Numbered from the stretch's first letter, positions 16,020 to 27,570 are shown. The stretch: 64,000 bases of DNA from Eriocheir sinensis (GCF_024679095.1 NC_066549.1:12025915-12089914), one strand, 5' to 3'. Notes: a model not told the origin generated them from the sequence alone. Program-made: numbers and translations.

Positions 16020-17190
16020 ATGTCACCCGTCTCTGTGCGTCGCCTCCTCTTTAAACAGGCCACGTGAACAAAGTGGGTTATGGCTGTGATCTACTCCCTC
16101 ATAATCCCGGGCAATCAGCGTGAAGTATTACCGGTCTCGGCTCCGCAGGTAGGACAATGATTAATATCGCTATCAAGGAAATGATATGTGGCCCCAATGT
16201 GTACCCTTTCTCCTTCCCAGTATACGGAAATGGACCGGGTTTATGCGGCGCCTATCAAGAAATTCAAGATGGACCAGTTTAAGCGACTCTTGGTGTCATT
16301 CAAATTGTTATTAAAACCATTGTGCTACGTCGCCATACTTTGTAATACACTATACATTAATACGGCAGATTGCAGTGGTGATATATTTCCATGCAATCCA
16401 ATCCGTTAAGCGTAACGTATTGCCGAGAACGGGGTAAGTCTTGGTCTGGGATCGGATAATGAACAGTATACATGGCTACCAAGACTACTCTGTTGCGTCG
16501 CCTCTCTGCACCCTCCTTTCCGCTACACATCGAGTTATGGCGGTAATCTGTGCCCACACGATCCCCGCCGGCAAGCGTGAGGTATTGCCGAGAACAGGGC
16601 TAAGTCTTTGGTCTCAGCTCTGCGGGTGACCCATGTGCAGGTGGGTGGGAGCAACGATGCCAGATTGTCTCAGTCAGCCTATCATATTTACCCACTTCCG
16701 AGCCAAAAACTGTCTCGTAGCCTCAATAAGGAGATTCACTTATAATTATCGTTATAAATAGTTAATTCCTGATGTTTCTTGGCAATAGTTAGGCGTCAGA
16801 AGCCGGTAAATACTATGCTCTGAATACGATATCTGGCAACGGTGGGTGGGAGTGACATGCACAGCCCTCACCAAGAAAAAGAGTTTTTACTCGAAGGACG
16901 TACGGCGGGCGTCGTGCATTGATATAAGGTTCAAAGACTTTAAGGTCCATAATAACGGCACTTGCACAGAAAGAAGCGTGGTGTTAGGCTTATAAATATC
17001 ATTGGGAGCGCTGCAGGAGAGAGGTCCGTCCCCTTAAAGTCAAGCCTCCCCACGCTATGGCGTCACCTCCTAGCGCTTCTGTTAAATAGACTACGTTGAA
17101 AAAATGGGTTATGGTGGTGATTAGTTCCCATATGATACCTGGCAGTAAGTATGATGTATTACCACGCTACGGCTTCAAAGGCGACCGATA
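16020..17190. repeat. Degenerate repeat block, unit probably near 150 bp
   Basis: Landmarks such as GCGTCGCCTCCT, GGTTATGGCTGTGATCT, GGCAATCAGCGTGAAGTATT and GTCTCGGCTCCGCAGG recur in diverged form around 16035-16155, 16377-16440, 16495-16625 and 17050-17170. The spacings (about 300, 155 and 570 bp) fit multiples of about 150 bp. There is no coding signal. Confidence 0.5.
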
Positions 17191-19313
17191 TGACGAAGAA
17201 CTAATAGGAGCAGCTCCTCTACTAACGACTGAGGCCTCAACACGCGGCACCTAACCGTCCAGAAGTAGGGGCGTCTAAATAAAAAAAATATTGAAAACGT
17301 ACGTCCCTGTATATTCCAAAGTTGTTAAAATGGAAAACCACATAATTAAAAAAAAAATGAATATATGCTTGTCGTTTCTTTTACTTTTTATTTTATTTAT
17401 TACTCTAATTTCAACCAGCGAGAAGGTGGCGTCCACTTCCCCAATAGACTGATGCATAAAGAAGGTGACTATCTCCAAGAGCCTTTCTCAGTGAGTCTAT
17501 TTACCAAATCCTCTGCCACCCCACGAGTCAACCTCCCCAGCGTGCTATGAAGCTAGGCAGGGGGCAATGTTGATGGTGAATATTTATTTACAGCAAAATA
17601 GACAGGCCAGGAGTGAGACTAAAAATTTAAAAATGTCCAAAAAAAGCTCAAAAAATGCCTATTCGTGTCAGTTGGGAGTTAGCGAGAGACTGACGAGTGA
17701 CGGAAGAAGGAAGGCAGGAAGGAAGGAGAAAGGGAAAGAGAAAGGGAGGGAGGGAGGGAGCGAGTGCGTACGTGCGTAACTGAATAGCCTGCGGCCAACG
17801 TTCACCGGATTTTTCTTTTTCTATCCCCAGTTTTGTTCCGCGCTTTCAGTTTTGTGTCCCCTCACCGTGCTTGTCGGGGGAAGTGATGACGATGACTAGT
17901 GTTTACCAATGTCATTATTACACTAAGACTACTTTTTTCTGTAATCGATTGTTCAAGACGTCTCCTCCGAACATGCTTCTATATATTTTTTTCTCATTTG
18001 TGACGTTAAAACAATTATAAAAACAGCAAATGCTAGATGGAGACCTGGCGAGCTGATATGCAAGGACATCAGGAAGCCGTCAGCATTTTCCATTTCTCCA
18101 TTCTGGAAAACTGAGACATCGAAAAGTAGGAGTGAAAAGTATGTGAAAAGTAAAATGTAAATAGGTGAAAGAAAAATGTCAAAAGGAAGTGAATAAAAAG
18201 ACAAAGGTGAGTAAAAAAGCACAATATAAAAAGAGAACGCTGCCGATGCCATTTCACTGACTCATAGAATTGCAAAATAAGTAAGGCCTACGAGCTACAT
18301 TTTTCCCTCTGGCGCGGGGTCCCCATTCTGCACACACTCAATCTGCTACAGCGACACGGACAGAATATGTAGACTTTATAAGGAACTTGTTAAAATGATC
18401 ACTGAGCGTACACCACTCACGGTTAATAACATTATTCATCATTTCAACATTCTCTCGTCAAATAAGGCCATCAAAGGCATCGGCGTTTTATCGGCGGCAC
18501 TGTCAGGGACGACTGCTTCAGGCACACGCGAGCAACAACCTTTGATAACAGGATTGCTATTATTATTACCAGAAAAATGTATTCTTATTAATTGAAAAAA
18601 TATACTAATATTAATAGCACTGCAGCAGTAATTAAAGATACGATTTATCAATAATGCTAATTAATTTAATCAAGGTGTATTGACGGTGAAAAAAAAATCC
18701 TAACGAACGCGAATATGAACATGTGCTTCAGCCATCCGACTGGTACATCATTTTTTTATTTTTTTTATTAAAGCATTTCTTCACTTATTATTCCAACTCC
18801 ATTAACCGCTTGCACTGATGCTCGGCTCTTTGAGGAATTTTGACCAAACATAATGAAGTCCCTCCCAGCAAGCTACAAACACCGAGATTAAGCAGGTTTA
18901 CTTCCCTAATACCAACCTTATATAGAGACATCTATATTCTAACTCTCTGTTGAGCCTCTTCCAATGCTGCGCGGCTCTATACACACAGGACGGGTCCACA
19001 AAGAATTCACACTAAAAAAAAAAAAACGAAGTCCTGTACAATTACTCTTACGCATCTGTGAAATGATAAAAGCTGCAATTAAATTTTTCGCGACTTAAAT
19101 GTAAAAGAAGTAATAAATTAGAGTACACGTAAATGACAATGTAACGTGAATGAAAAAGTTTGAAAAGTTAAAAGTAAAAGCCAATAGGAGTGAAAAGTGA
19201 GAGGTTGAAAAGAATGAAAAGTAAAAATAGAAATCAAGTAAAGAAACGCGTGAAAGAGAAAAGAATAAAAAGAAAGAGGGAATAAAAAGAAAACGTGAGT
19301 GAAAGGAGATGAA

Positions 19314-19317
<4 letters not shown>
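17191..19317. other. No recognised gene
   Basis: More than 2 kb of mostly AT-rich unique sequence with a purine-rich GGAAGGAAGG patch at 17700-17765 and A-rich sequence at 18120-18240. Frames up to about 100 codons have no recognisable domain. Confidence 0.4.
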
Positions 19318-19997
<680 letters not shown>

Positions 19998-20216
19998 GGA
20001 CCTCATTACTCACACTTCCCCGACCCACCTTCTCCGGCGCGCATTAGGGGGGGTCGAGAGGAAGCATCTAATTCTACCTACACCAGAGAGGAGCTTTGTC
20101 GCAGGTTGGTCTGATTACTTAGCTTCCCCAGCCCACCTTCTCCGGCGCGCATCAAGGGCGTCGAGAGGAAACATATATCCTTACCTTTATCACATAGAAT
20201 CTTTGTCGTATAAGTC
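19998..20216. repeat. 108-bp tandem duplication
   Basis: CACCTTCTCCGGCGCGCAT and its flanks occur twice, with starts at 20015 and 20123, including the CGTCGAGAGGAA/GGTCGAGAGGAA block and an ACCTA/ACCTTTA...AGAA...CTTTGTCG block. The copies differ by scattered substitutions and small indels. Confidence 0.8.
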
Positions 20217-20307
20217 GACGCATCCATAGAATATCGCAAATACTATCAGACTATGAAGAAACTGATTGCTTTATGGCTATGGCAATTATTTAAGGAATCT
20301 AGGTCCA

Positions 20308-20740
20308 TATTCTTAAACGTATCGCGCTCCCATTAAGGCTAATTTGCAAGGCCACAGTAAAGATTAACTGTATTTTCATATGTGATGTTCACGTTCAAGG
20401 CTCAGAAGTCGGGTAAAACTTTCAATAGGATCGCAAAACAATCCATGAAAACCACAAGATCCTTTACGAGAGGCTTTTCAAACAGGCATACAAAGGCCCC
20501 GACACGTTTAACCCGGTAGCAGAGACGGGCCAAATTTGCGGCTTTACCGTGTACCAGCGACCGGCCACATTTTTGCCATGATATAAACCCCCAAAAATAG
20601 ATGATGCATAAACTAATCACAAATGCGTTATATATATTATGAAGTGGTTTGCGTGAGTGATGATTTTTTCTCATTTTTCTCGCTTAGAGGGGCCTTTAAG
20701 AAACATGATCCCTGCAGCTACGTGGTTAAGAATACGTGCT
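20308..20740. mobile_element. Probable non-autonomous TIR element, about 430 bp
   Basis: The left end near 20308 reads GGTCCATATTCTTAAACGT. The right end, read in reverse complement from about 20740, reads GAGCACGTATTCTTAACCACG. These share a TATTCTTAA core and look like imperfect terminal inverted repeats of about 25 bp. The interior at 20395-20500, reverse complemented, resembles the repeats at 29500-29680 and 32185-32390. No transposase is present and a target-site duplication could not be fixed. Confidence 0.5.
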
Positions 20741-20944
20741 CTAGCCGTGAACCAGTTGCCAACCGCCGGCCACCGCCCTTTGGATAATTTATGTGCTAGG
20801 ATTTCTATTTCGTGAGACAAATGAAAAGCATCTGATGGGCGTCATCGCCATATAGATGAAAACAAAACACATTAACCCTCAAGAACAACTTTACACGCGG
20901 TGGAGCAAACGAATTAAAGCAATACACCGCTGCATTAACATCTC

Positions 20945-21240
20945 TTTATTTAGATTTTGCGAAGTCTGCCTGCCGGTGTCGGTGAAAGAAGACGAGATTT
21001 GGAGACAAGCTTTCCCTCTTTTCTCCTCACTGTCCCTTTTATTTAGATTTTGCCAAGTCTGCCTGTAGGTGCTATTGAAAGAAAACGCGACAAGGAGCCA
21101 GGCTTTTCTTTCTATTTTCTTCTTTTTCCACTTTTATTTACATTTTCCGAAGTCTGCCTATCCGTACCGATGGAAGAAAACGAAACCTGAAGACAAGCAT
21201 TTCCTGCACTTTCCTACGTTTTCCTTTCTTTCCTCCCTTC
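20945..21240. repeat. 93-bp tandem repeat, 3 copies
   Basis: TTTAGATTTTGCGAAGTCTG recurs with few changes at about 20949, 21042 and 21135, each followed by a GGTG...GAAAGAAGACG-like block, a GGAGACAAGC-like block and pyrimidine-rich filler. After the third copy the sequence becomes pyrimidine-rich. Confidence 0.8.
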
Positions 21241-21735
21241 CTATTTATTTTCCTTTCCCTTCCCGTCTGCCCTCTCTTTTTCTTTCTATACCCTCTCTTC
21301 TCCTTTCTTGTCATATCTATCCCTTCCATTTCCACCTCATATTTTCCCACTTTTCATTTCCCTTCTCTTCCCTTCCCTTCCCTCCCCTTCCCTTCCCTTT
21401 CCTTTCCTGCCCGGTTCTCTTCAGCTTTCTTTATTTTGCTACCTTAGCCTTTCATTCCCTTTCTTCTACTTTCCTGTTCTCCTTTCCTTACTTTCATTTC
21501 AAGTTCCCTCCGTTTCGTTCCTTCCTCTTCCTCCCGTTCTCTCGCTTCTCTTCCCTTCCTTGCCATTCACTTTTCCTCCATTCCATTGTCCATATTTCTC
21601 TTCTCTTTCTTTCCCATCCCTGCCCTATATATATGGTTTCTTTTCTTATACCCCCCTTCCCATTCATTACATTTCTTTCCGTTTTCTTCCATTTCTTTCG
21701 CTTTCCTTCATCCTCCCTTCCATCTCTTCCCTTCA
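21241..21735. repeat. Imperfect (CCTTT) pyrimidine tract
   Basis: About 500 bp dominated by TTCCC/CTTCC motifs. Long open frames of 335 and 265 codons pass through it in two frames but have no domain content beyond Phe/Pro/Ser-rich residues. Confidence 0.85.
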
Positions 21736-22080
21736 CGAAAAAGCACAACGGATCGGCCATGCTGTGTGTCTATCCGTCTGTCAGCCAGTCGGCCTATATG
21801 TCTGTCTGTCTGTCTGGCTCTCTGTTTGTCCACTCCAGGAACATCGGCCGGCTCGTTCGCTCGTGGGTCGCCGCAAACAATACCGGCCGTTGCTGTTTAC
21901 AGAGCCTAGTCAAACAGAATTTCGCATATGGCTTGTACGTCCGCCTCTCTCCAAACACCGCCCCGCCCCGCCCCCGCCCCGCCCCGGTTCGAGTATACGC
22001 AGGACGCAGCACCAAGCCTCACTCACTCACTGCGTCCCCTTCCATGCTTGTGACTATGATACTGTTGCTAGTGTAAGGAA
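21736..22080. other. Unique segment with CCCCGCC cluster
   Basis: TGTC repeats at about 21795-21815 are followed by a CpG-rich section. A run of CCCCGCC units at 21958-21987 resembles clustered GC boxes on one strand and a G-quadruplex sequence on the other. No start codon or gene could be tied to it. Confidence 0.5.
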
Positions 22081-22500
22081 GGTGACGTGGTGGTGTGGAG
22101 GGTGAGGGTCATGTGGTCCTGTGGTGTAGTTAGATGTGGAGGTGATGGGGTCTGCTTGTGTTGTTTGAGTAATGGTAGTGAAGCAGTTAAGTGGAGATGA
22201 GATGTGGTCTGGTGTCGGTGGTGTTACATGGAGGTGGTGTGGTCAGTGATGGTGTGTTGTGGTGATGGAATCTGGTCGTGGTGTTGTTCGAGTAGTGGTG
22301 ATGTGGCGTGAAGTGGTTAGTCGGTGATGTGACGTGGGGTGTTGTACGGAGTTGGTGTTGTAAGTGATGGTGTTTTGAGGCGATGGAGTCTGGTCATGGT
22401 GGTGTTTGGGTAATGGTGGTGGTGATGTGATGTAGCCTGGTATTGTTTGTATTACATGGAGGTTGAGTGGTAAGTTATGGTGCGTCGTGGTGGTCATGAG
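22081..22500. repeat. Degenerate 119-bp GT-rich tandem repeat, about 3.5 copies
   Basis: GGTGATGGRRTCTG recurs at 22141, 22261 and 22379 (spacing 120 and 118 bp), followed each time by a GTTTGAGTAATGGTAGTG-like block and an ACATGGAGGT or ACGGAGTTGG block before GTAAGTGATGGTG. A partial copy precedes 22141. Confidence 0.75.
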
Positions 22501-22837
22501 GGTGACACGGCGCCCTGGTACTTATCTGTTATGTTTATAATTAATACCGTTGATGTTTTTATACCCGTTACGTCTAGACTGTACGTATAGTTCTATAGTT
22601 TCGTAAATTAATATAGCTATCATATTTTTTTTTAATTCAAAAACTATTTTCACACAAAATAACATACACAGGCAGACATAAATAAATGTACGCACGGAAA
22701 TACGCAGAGCAAATACATACAGAAAAATAAACATATACAAAAAAAAAATAAACAAATATTCACATGTAGACAGGTGGGTAAAAAAGCTAGAGACAGGTGG
22801 ACGGAGAGGCAGATAAATTAAGTGTTTGAATGAGCAA
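22501..22837. other. No recognised feature
   Basis: AT-rich unique sequence. Confidence 0.4.
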
Positions 22838-22888
22838 CAGAGATAGATAGATTGATAGATAGATAGATAGATAGAGATAGATAGATAG

Positions 22889-22964
<76 letters not shown>

Positions 22965-23090
22965 CCAGAAAGACAAACACAAAGACTGTGACAAAGACAA
23001 AGGGTGGGATATAAAAGGAAAGGAACAATCTATTCTCTCTCTCTCTCTCTCTCTGTTTATCTACCTATCTATCTATCTATCTATCTACCA
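22838..23090. repeat. Mirrored compound array (GATA)n(GA)n ... (TC)n(TATC)n
   Basis: GATA repeats (22838-22888) pass into GA (22889-22962). After a 70-bp spacer, TC (23033-23054) passes into TATC (about 23060-23090). The second half is the approximate reverse complement of the first in the same order, so this is an inverted repeat of a compound microsatellite. Confidence 0.9.
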
Positions 23091-23167
23091 ATTAATCTAT
23101 TTATCTATTTCTATCTGTGTACCTTTCGCTTTCTCACTCTATATCTATGTATACTTGCTTGTGCGCG

Positions 23168-23170
<3 letters not shown>

Positions 23171-23214
<44 letters not shown>
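23171..23214. repeat. (GT)n microsatellite
   Basis: Forty-four bp of GT that, read on the minus strand, is the CA-rich 3' end of the gamma SINE that follows. Confidence 0.95.
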
Positions 23215-23217
<3 letters not shown>

Positions 23218-23502
23218 TCACCATGGTCTGACCACGCACTAGACTCTCGATCGTCAGCCAGTACTCTCCCCGAACGATCGTAGACCTCACAAGTGACGGA
23301 TCTTTGGGTACGGCTGCAACCTAACACCCACACACACCTGGGAGGCGGGCCATAACCTGAGAATGACACCCGGCACAAAGTCACTGCTGGGTGGACAGAG
23401 GGTACGGATTAAAGGAAACTGCCCATCCGTCACCACTCCGCCAGGGAATCGAACCCGGAACCTCTTTATTGTGATGGAAGCATGATAACAACTACACTTC
23501 GG
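23212..23502 (-). mobile_element. tRNA-derived SINE, gamma family, copy 2
   Basis: Read on the minus strand from about 23502, a tRNA-like head has an A-box-like GTAGTTGTTATCATGC and a perfect B box GGGTTCGATTCCC (plus-strand about 23440-23456). The body follows, with CAGACCATGGTGAATTACAC at the end running into (CA)n. It matches the copy at 3412-3637. GT arrays lie on both sides. Confidence 0.82.
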
Positions 23503-23505
<3 letters not shown>

Positions 23506-23601
<96 letters not shown>

Positions 23602-23638
23602 ATTCTATAAATTGTGGTTTTGCTGTTTGTGCCCTCAT

Positions 23639-23679
<41 letters not shown>
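23506..23679. repeat. (TG)n and (CA)n inverted pair
   Basis: TG runs from 23506 to 23598, followed by a 41-bp spacer and CA from 23640 to 23679. The two arms can pair over about 40 bp. Confidence 0.96.
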
Positions 23680-23682
<3 letters not shown>

Positions 23683-24414
23683 CGACACACGGATTTTATA
23701 TTAACACTATCGTATAACATTTCAAGAATCACGAGCCAACGGTATTTTTCAAGTTATATGATACCAAACAATTATACACGCCCGAGCACGCACATGCACA
23801 AAAATTAAAAAGACAGACAGACAGACAGACAGACGGCAAGACAGGCACAAACACACAGAGCAACAGTGACGATAAGCAACAATATTTTAGGGACATAAGA
23901 TAATTACTCACAGTTCGTAGGGAAGATTCTGACACTCACCATCTGCAGAGAGCAAGAACAAGGACCGTATTAGTCAAACATATAGGAGCAACATTTCACG
24001 GAACACGTCGAGATAATCAGTGAATCTCAAATAAGGTAACATAAGATCAACAAAGGGGGACCACGTGCACGGACAAGGTTTACGAGAGTGCAACATGAAT
24101 CCTAAACTTAATCCGCCTCGCCGTGCTAAAGTGGAGGATTAAAAGGAGGATTAAGAGGATAATTACGGATGAGGAAAAGGGAGGCGAGGGAAGCAGAGTA
24201 GAGGAACTTTATGCCTGATCATTAACGCTAACCGGCCTAAGTGAAGATGTAAGAGAGACACTCAGAGATACGACATGGTGTTAGGTGTGCCTCGTAAGAC
24301 TTTAACGTTTAATGAAGCGCAAGGAAGAGAAATACAGCCAGTTTGGACAAGGTACCGCGCGCAGCAAAAGAGAGGATGATGAGAAAAGTGAACAAGTTTA
24401 TGAAAGATTATAAG
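23680..24414. other. No recognised feature
   Basis: Unique sequence with a short AGAC repeat near 23812-23835. No gene recognised. Confidence 0.4.
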
Positions 24415-24415
24415 C

Positions 24416-24446
<31 letters not shown>

Positions 24447-24475
24447 TGGGTGTGGGTGTGTGGGTGTGGGAGTGA
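24415..24475. repeat. Imperfect (GT)n microsatellite
   Basis: GT with GGGTGTGGGTGT interruptions. Confidence 0.92.
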
Positions 24476-24851
24476 GTGATAGAGATTTACTTTGATGAAG
24501 GTTAAAAACGAACAAAACATATTAATCACGGAAAAAAGAGAAAAAAGAGAAGCATGAAACAAATCCTGGCCCCGTCAGAATACAGCGACAGGCAGGAGCA
24601 AACATTTGAAAAAGAGAGGATCGCACTGATATTTATGTGGGAGGTCAAAATTCGCGGCACCAGAATGTAGTTATTTAGAAATTCCCAACGTAACAGCGGA
24701 TACATTTCAAAACCACTTTTCGCAAAACTGACTCTTTGTGTGAGCAGGGTTGGCCAAAATGATGAAGTGTGTGTGTGAGCTTCGTATTTATTAACATGTA
24801 GGGCGAACTTACTGATGTGGGCGAGGCGGTGATGCAAAACTGTACGGTAAT

Positions 24852-24853
<2 letters not shown>
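24476..24853. other. No recognised feature
   Basis: Unique AT-rich sequence. Confidence 0.4.
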
Positions 24854-24902
<49 letters not shown>

Positions 24903-25021
24903 AGCCTAGCCAGCCATCAGCTCCATTCATCCACTGATTTCCTTGAGTAACTCCCGTGGCAGACTACAGAACGAGTACCGACCGACTGGACGCTGACACC
25001 AACACACACACACACACACAC
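24854..25021. repeat. Two (CA)n arrays
   Basis: AC runs at 24854-24901 and 25003-25021, separated by unique sequence. Confidence 0.95.
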
Positions 25022-25584
25022 CTCGCGCGGCAATGTGCGAGCCGAAACATTTACAGATTGGGTGACGCGCCGCGGAAATCGGAGGGAGAGGAAGGGAAGG
25101 TATGCCGGCCCTTGGTGGAGTGAGGGGGGCGGAGGGAGGGGGCTTTCGATACATGGAACTCCGCTGCGTGTTGCTGGGTCATGCAAACACTGCGTAGCCA
25201 CTACCAGCACCGCCACTACACACTTTTCCTGATCCGGGCTGGCTGGAAGATAAAGACTGATAGATAGATAGATAGATAGATATAGGTAGATAGACAAAGA
25301 TAGAGAAAAAATATAAATACATATAGAATTTATACCAACTATTGATATTTTCCCTGACTTCTGCAATTATTGCGTTACCATTCTAACTTTGATTGTTCAT
25401 CTTTTTTTTAAACTCAACGCATGACACGGCTTGCTCAGGTTTACTTCTTGTTCTTAATAGTCATTAAAATAACTTCAACTTTCGTGCTCCTTAATTCGCA
25501 AGGCTCGCTTCCTGTCTTCCCATGTTACTTGCATGAGGATGCACAAAAAAAACTAACCCCTTCCCTCCTTCTCTTCCTCCCTAG
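25022..25584. other. CadN intron end
   Basis: A short GATA array lies at 25257-25280. The last 30 bp before 25585 are a pyrimidine-rich tract ending CTCCCTAG, a good 3' splice site. The upstream extent of the intron is unknown because no earlier exon was found in the window. Confidence 0.6.
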
Positions 25585-25818
25585 ACCTCTCGGTGGGGGT
25601 GATCGCCGCCTGGGACGCTGACGACGCCTCGGAAGGCACCAACGCCAAGCTCATGTACTCCATCGAGAAGAACGTCATCCACGAGCGCACGGGCGAGGCC
25701 ATCTTCCGCGTCAACCCCGAGACGGGCCTCATCCAGACGGCGCTGTGCTGCCTCGACCGCGAGACGACGCCGGAGTACAACATCCAAGTCGTGGCCACGG
25801 ACGGGGGCGGCCTCAAAG
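25585..25818 (+). CDS. Neural cadherin (CadN-like), internal exon 1 of 4
   Basis: CadN is a homophilic, calcium-dependent adhesion receptor of the plasma membrane with many extracellular cadherin (EC) repeats. This 234-nt exon has two bases completing a codon, 77 full codons, and one base left over. The acceptor is CTCCCTAG and the donor is G|GTGCGT. The translation holds an EC calcium motif, WDADDASEGTNAKLMYSI (Trp at 25611), the LDRE motif at 25752-25763 preceded by two cysteines, and a VVATDGGGLKG strand. This CCLDRE-to-ATDGGG block closely matches what I remember of insect CadN. High GC, especially at third positions, contrasts with the AT-rich intron. Antisense open frames here are shadows. 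Another classical cadherin is possible but less likely. Confidence 0.9.
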
Positions 25819-26390
25819 GTGCGTGTGGCGTGGCACTGGCGTAGGATGCTAATGGGGGGCTGTTCATGTTGCTTGGTTGACGGGAACATACACATACACA
25901 GCTGAGGTAGTTGCACCACACTTTACCCTCCACGATTTGTAATTCGCAATGCCTAGCTACGAATCCGTGGATCTGGGTTCGAATCCCGGCCTCGGGAGTC
26001 AGCTCGAAGCCCACCATGTTTTTGTTTTGTTTTCCCCTTTCGGGGCTGGTCGATAAACGAGTATCTGAAGAAATCTGAGAAGGAAAAACTGTGGAAACCC
26101 GGATGCTGCACTTGTCTTGTGTCCCGGGGTAATGGGTTCTAACTTAGCACATGGTCAAGGAGCGACGGGACGGAGATGAGCACCGAGGTAACGCGCAGCT
26201 ATTGCGTATGCTTATAACCTAACCTTTACCTTTTATATATTTTCCTGTTATTAATATTTTTTTTCAATTCTGCCGACATAGCCCACTCTTATCCTAACCT
26301 AAATACAACCCCCATCTCTTTCTTAACCCCAAACACAATCACCATCATCGTCTCTCATAAATCAAACTGTTTTTCCCGGCCTCCACACAG
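25819..26390. other. CadN intron (572 bp) with SINE fragment
   Basis: Intron bounded by GTGCGT and CTCCACACAG. It contains a diverged alpha SINE piece and a T-rich stretch near 26250. Confidence 0.85.
25941..26065 (+). mobile_element. Alpha SINE fragment in a CadN intron
   Basis: ATGCCTAGCTACGAATCC, then a perfect B box within GGGTTCGAATCCCGGCCTC, then a CCTTTCGGGGCTGGTCGATA block, match the head and body of the SINE at 12647-12955 in the opposite orientation. The A-box part and the shared tail are not recognisable. Confidence 0.75.
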
Positions 26391-26566
26391 GGACAGGCAC
26401 GGTGGTGGTGAGGCTGGCGGACGTGAACGATAACTCCCCTCGGCTGGCGCGTCAACTATGGGAGCTGGAGGTGGACGAGACGTGGGGGGCAGGCCCGCCC
26501 AACGACACCACCATTCTCGAGGTGTCTGCCGCCGACAGAGACACATCCAACTACTTCTTTTATCGG
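26391..26566 (+). CDS. Neural cadherin (CadN-like), internal exon 2 of 4
   Basis: This 176-nt exon supplies the two bases that complete the split Gly codon left by the previous exon, then 58 codons, ending in phase 0 at CGG before GTGAGT. It encodes GTGTVVVRLADVNDNSPR, where DVNDN (26420-26434) is the calcium-binding linker between two EC repeats. It then starts the next repeat with WELEVDETWG and AADRDTSNYFFYR. The DRD pair stands where canonical repeats have DxDxGxN, and the Gly and Asn are missing, so one calcium site may be weaker. An N-glycosylation sequon Asn-Asp-Thr lies at 26501-26509. The join to the preceding exon gives an uninterrupted LKGTGT match to the insect protein as I recall it. 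Confidence 0.9.
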
Positions 26567-27512
26567 GTGAGTGGGACGCTGAAGAGATGAGGACGAGAGT
26601 GAGAGAGCGACGGCGAAGGGAAAAGGAAAGGAAAAATGTAAAATGTTGACGAATATATATATACCTGTTTTTTCCTCTTTACTTAAACGTACGCGAAGAG
26701 ACTCACGCCCGGGGAGTGCGGAAGGTCATGAAGAGAAAGAGGAGGTCAGAGTCGGTGGATTTATACAAAAAGGGAATGTCATTTTTATTTTGCCTACAAC
26801 ATGCATACCAACATACGAATAATATACAGACGAACAGAGACATTTGGCTACATAAAATTTTCATAGTGCGTGTGATACGGTGAAGGGACGCAACGAGAAG
26901 TTATGGTGGAAATAACTTATAAACTGAAAATGTGTATAAATGTTTTTTTTTTTACTTGTATATTTACGGAGAAAATTAAGAGACACACATGTACAAATAC
27001 CTCTTAAACAAGTTTAATATGGGGGGAGGTGAAGAGAGGAAAGGGAAGCTATTGGTTGAAAAAGAAAATAAGACCAGAAAATTAGGCTTCCGATATTTTT
27101 CCCTCTTCATCTTCTACTTGTATATACGACGACACACATCTAACGTGTTTTTAACGTGAATCTAAGAGGCGGTAATGAGGAACGGAACGGGATGCGACGT
27201 CCAGACAGGAAAGAAAAAAATGTGAAGATAAAAAATGGATGACATAATATTTTCTGTCCTTTTCTGGCTACTTATTTATACACCAGAAGGAACACATTCA
27301 ACCACTGCTTATGCAAAGTGAGCGCGGGAAGCGGTTAAGAGGTATATAGGGGAAGGGACGCGACGATGGGAAGGGAAAGAAATGAAGAAAAAAGAAAAGA
27401 TATGTTTGAATATTTTGATTTTTTTTCTTTTGTAAACTTGGGAAAGAAAAAAAGAGAAGAGAAAAAATAGGTTTGAGTATTTAGTTTTTCTTTTTGTTTA
27501 CTTGAAAGCAGA

Positions 27513-27518
<6 letters not shown>
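26567..27518. other. CadN intron, diverged tandem-like sequence
   Basis: Loosely recurring blocks such as TTTACTTGTATAT (about 26950, 27115) and diverged versions near 26680 and 27265 hint at a decayed repeat of about 150-170 bp. The evidence is weak and no exon was found. Confidence 0.35.

Positions 27519-27570
<52 letters not shown>
27519..27570. repeat. (AC)n microsatellite
   Basis: Fifty-two bp of AC in the CadN intron. Confidence 0.96.

Noticed and set aside
21069..22105. 335- and 265-codon plus-strand frames
   Set aside because: They run through a pyrimidine tract and GC cluster in two frames, with Phe/Ser/Pro-rich content and no domain.
25553..26017. 154-codon antisense frame over CadN exon 1
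   Set aside because: It is the GC-rich shadow of the sense exon and has no recognised domain.
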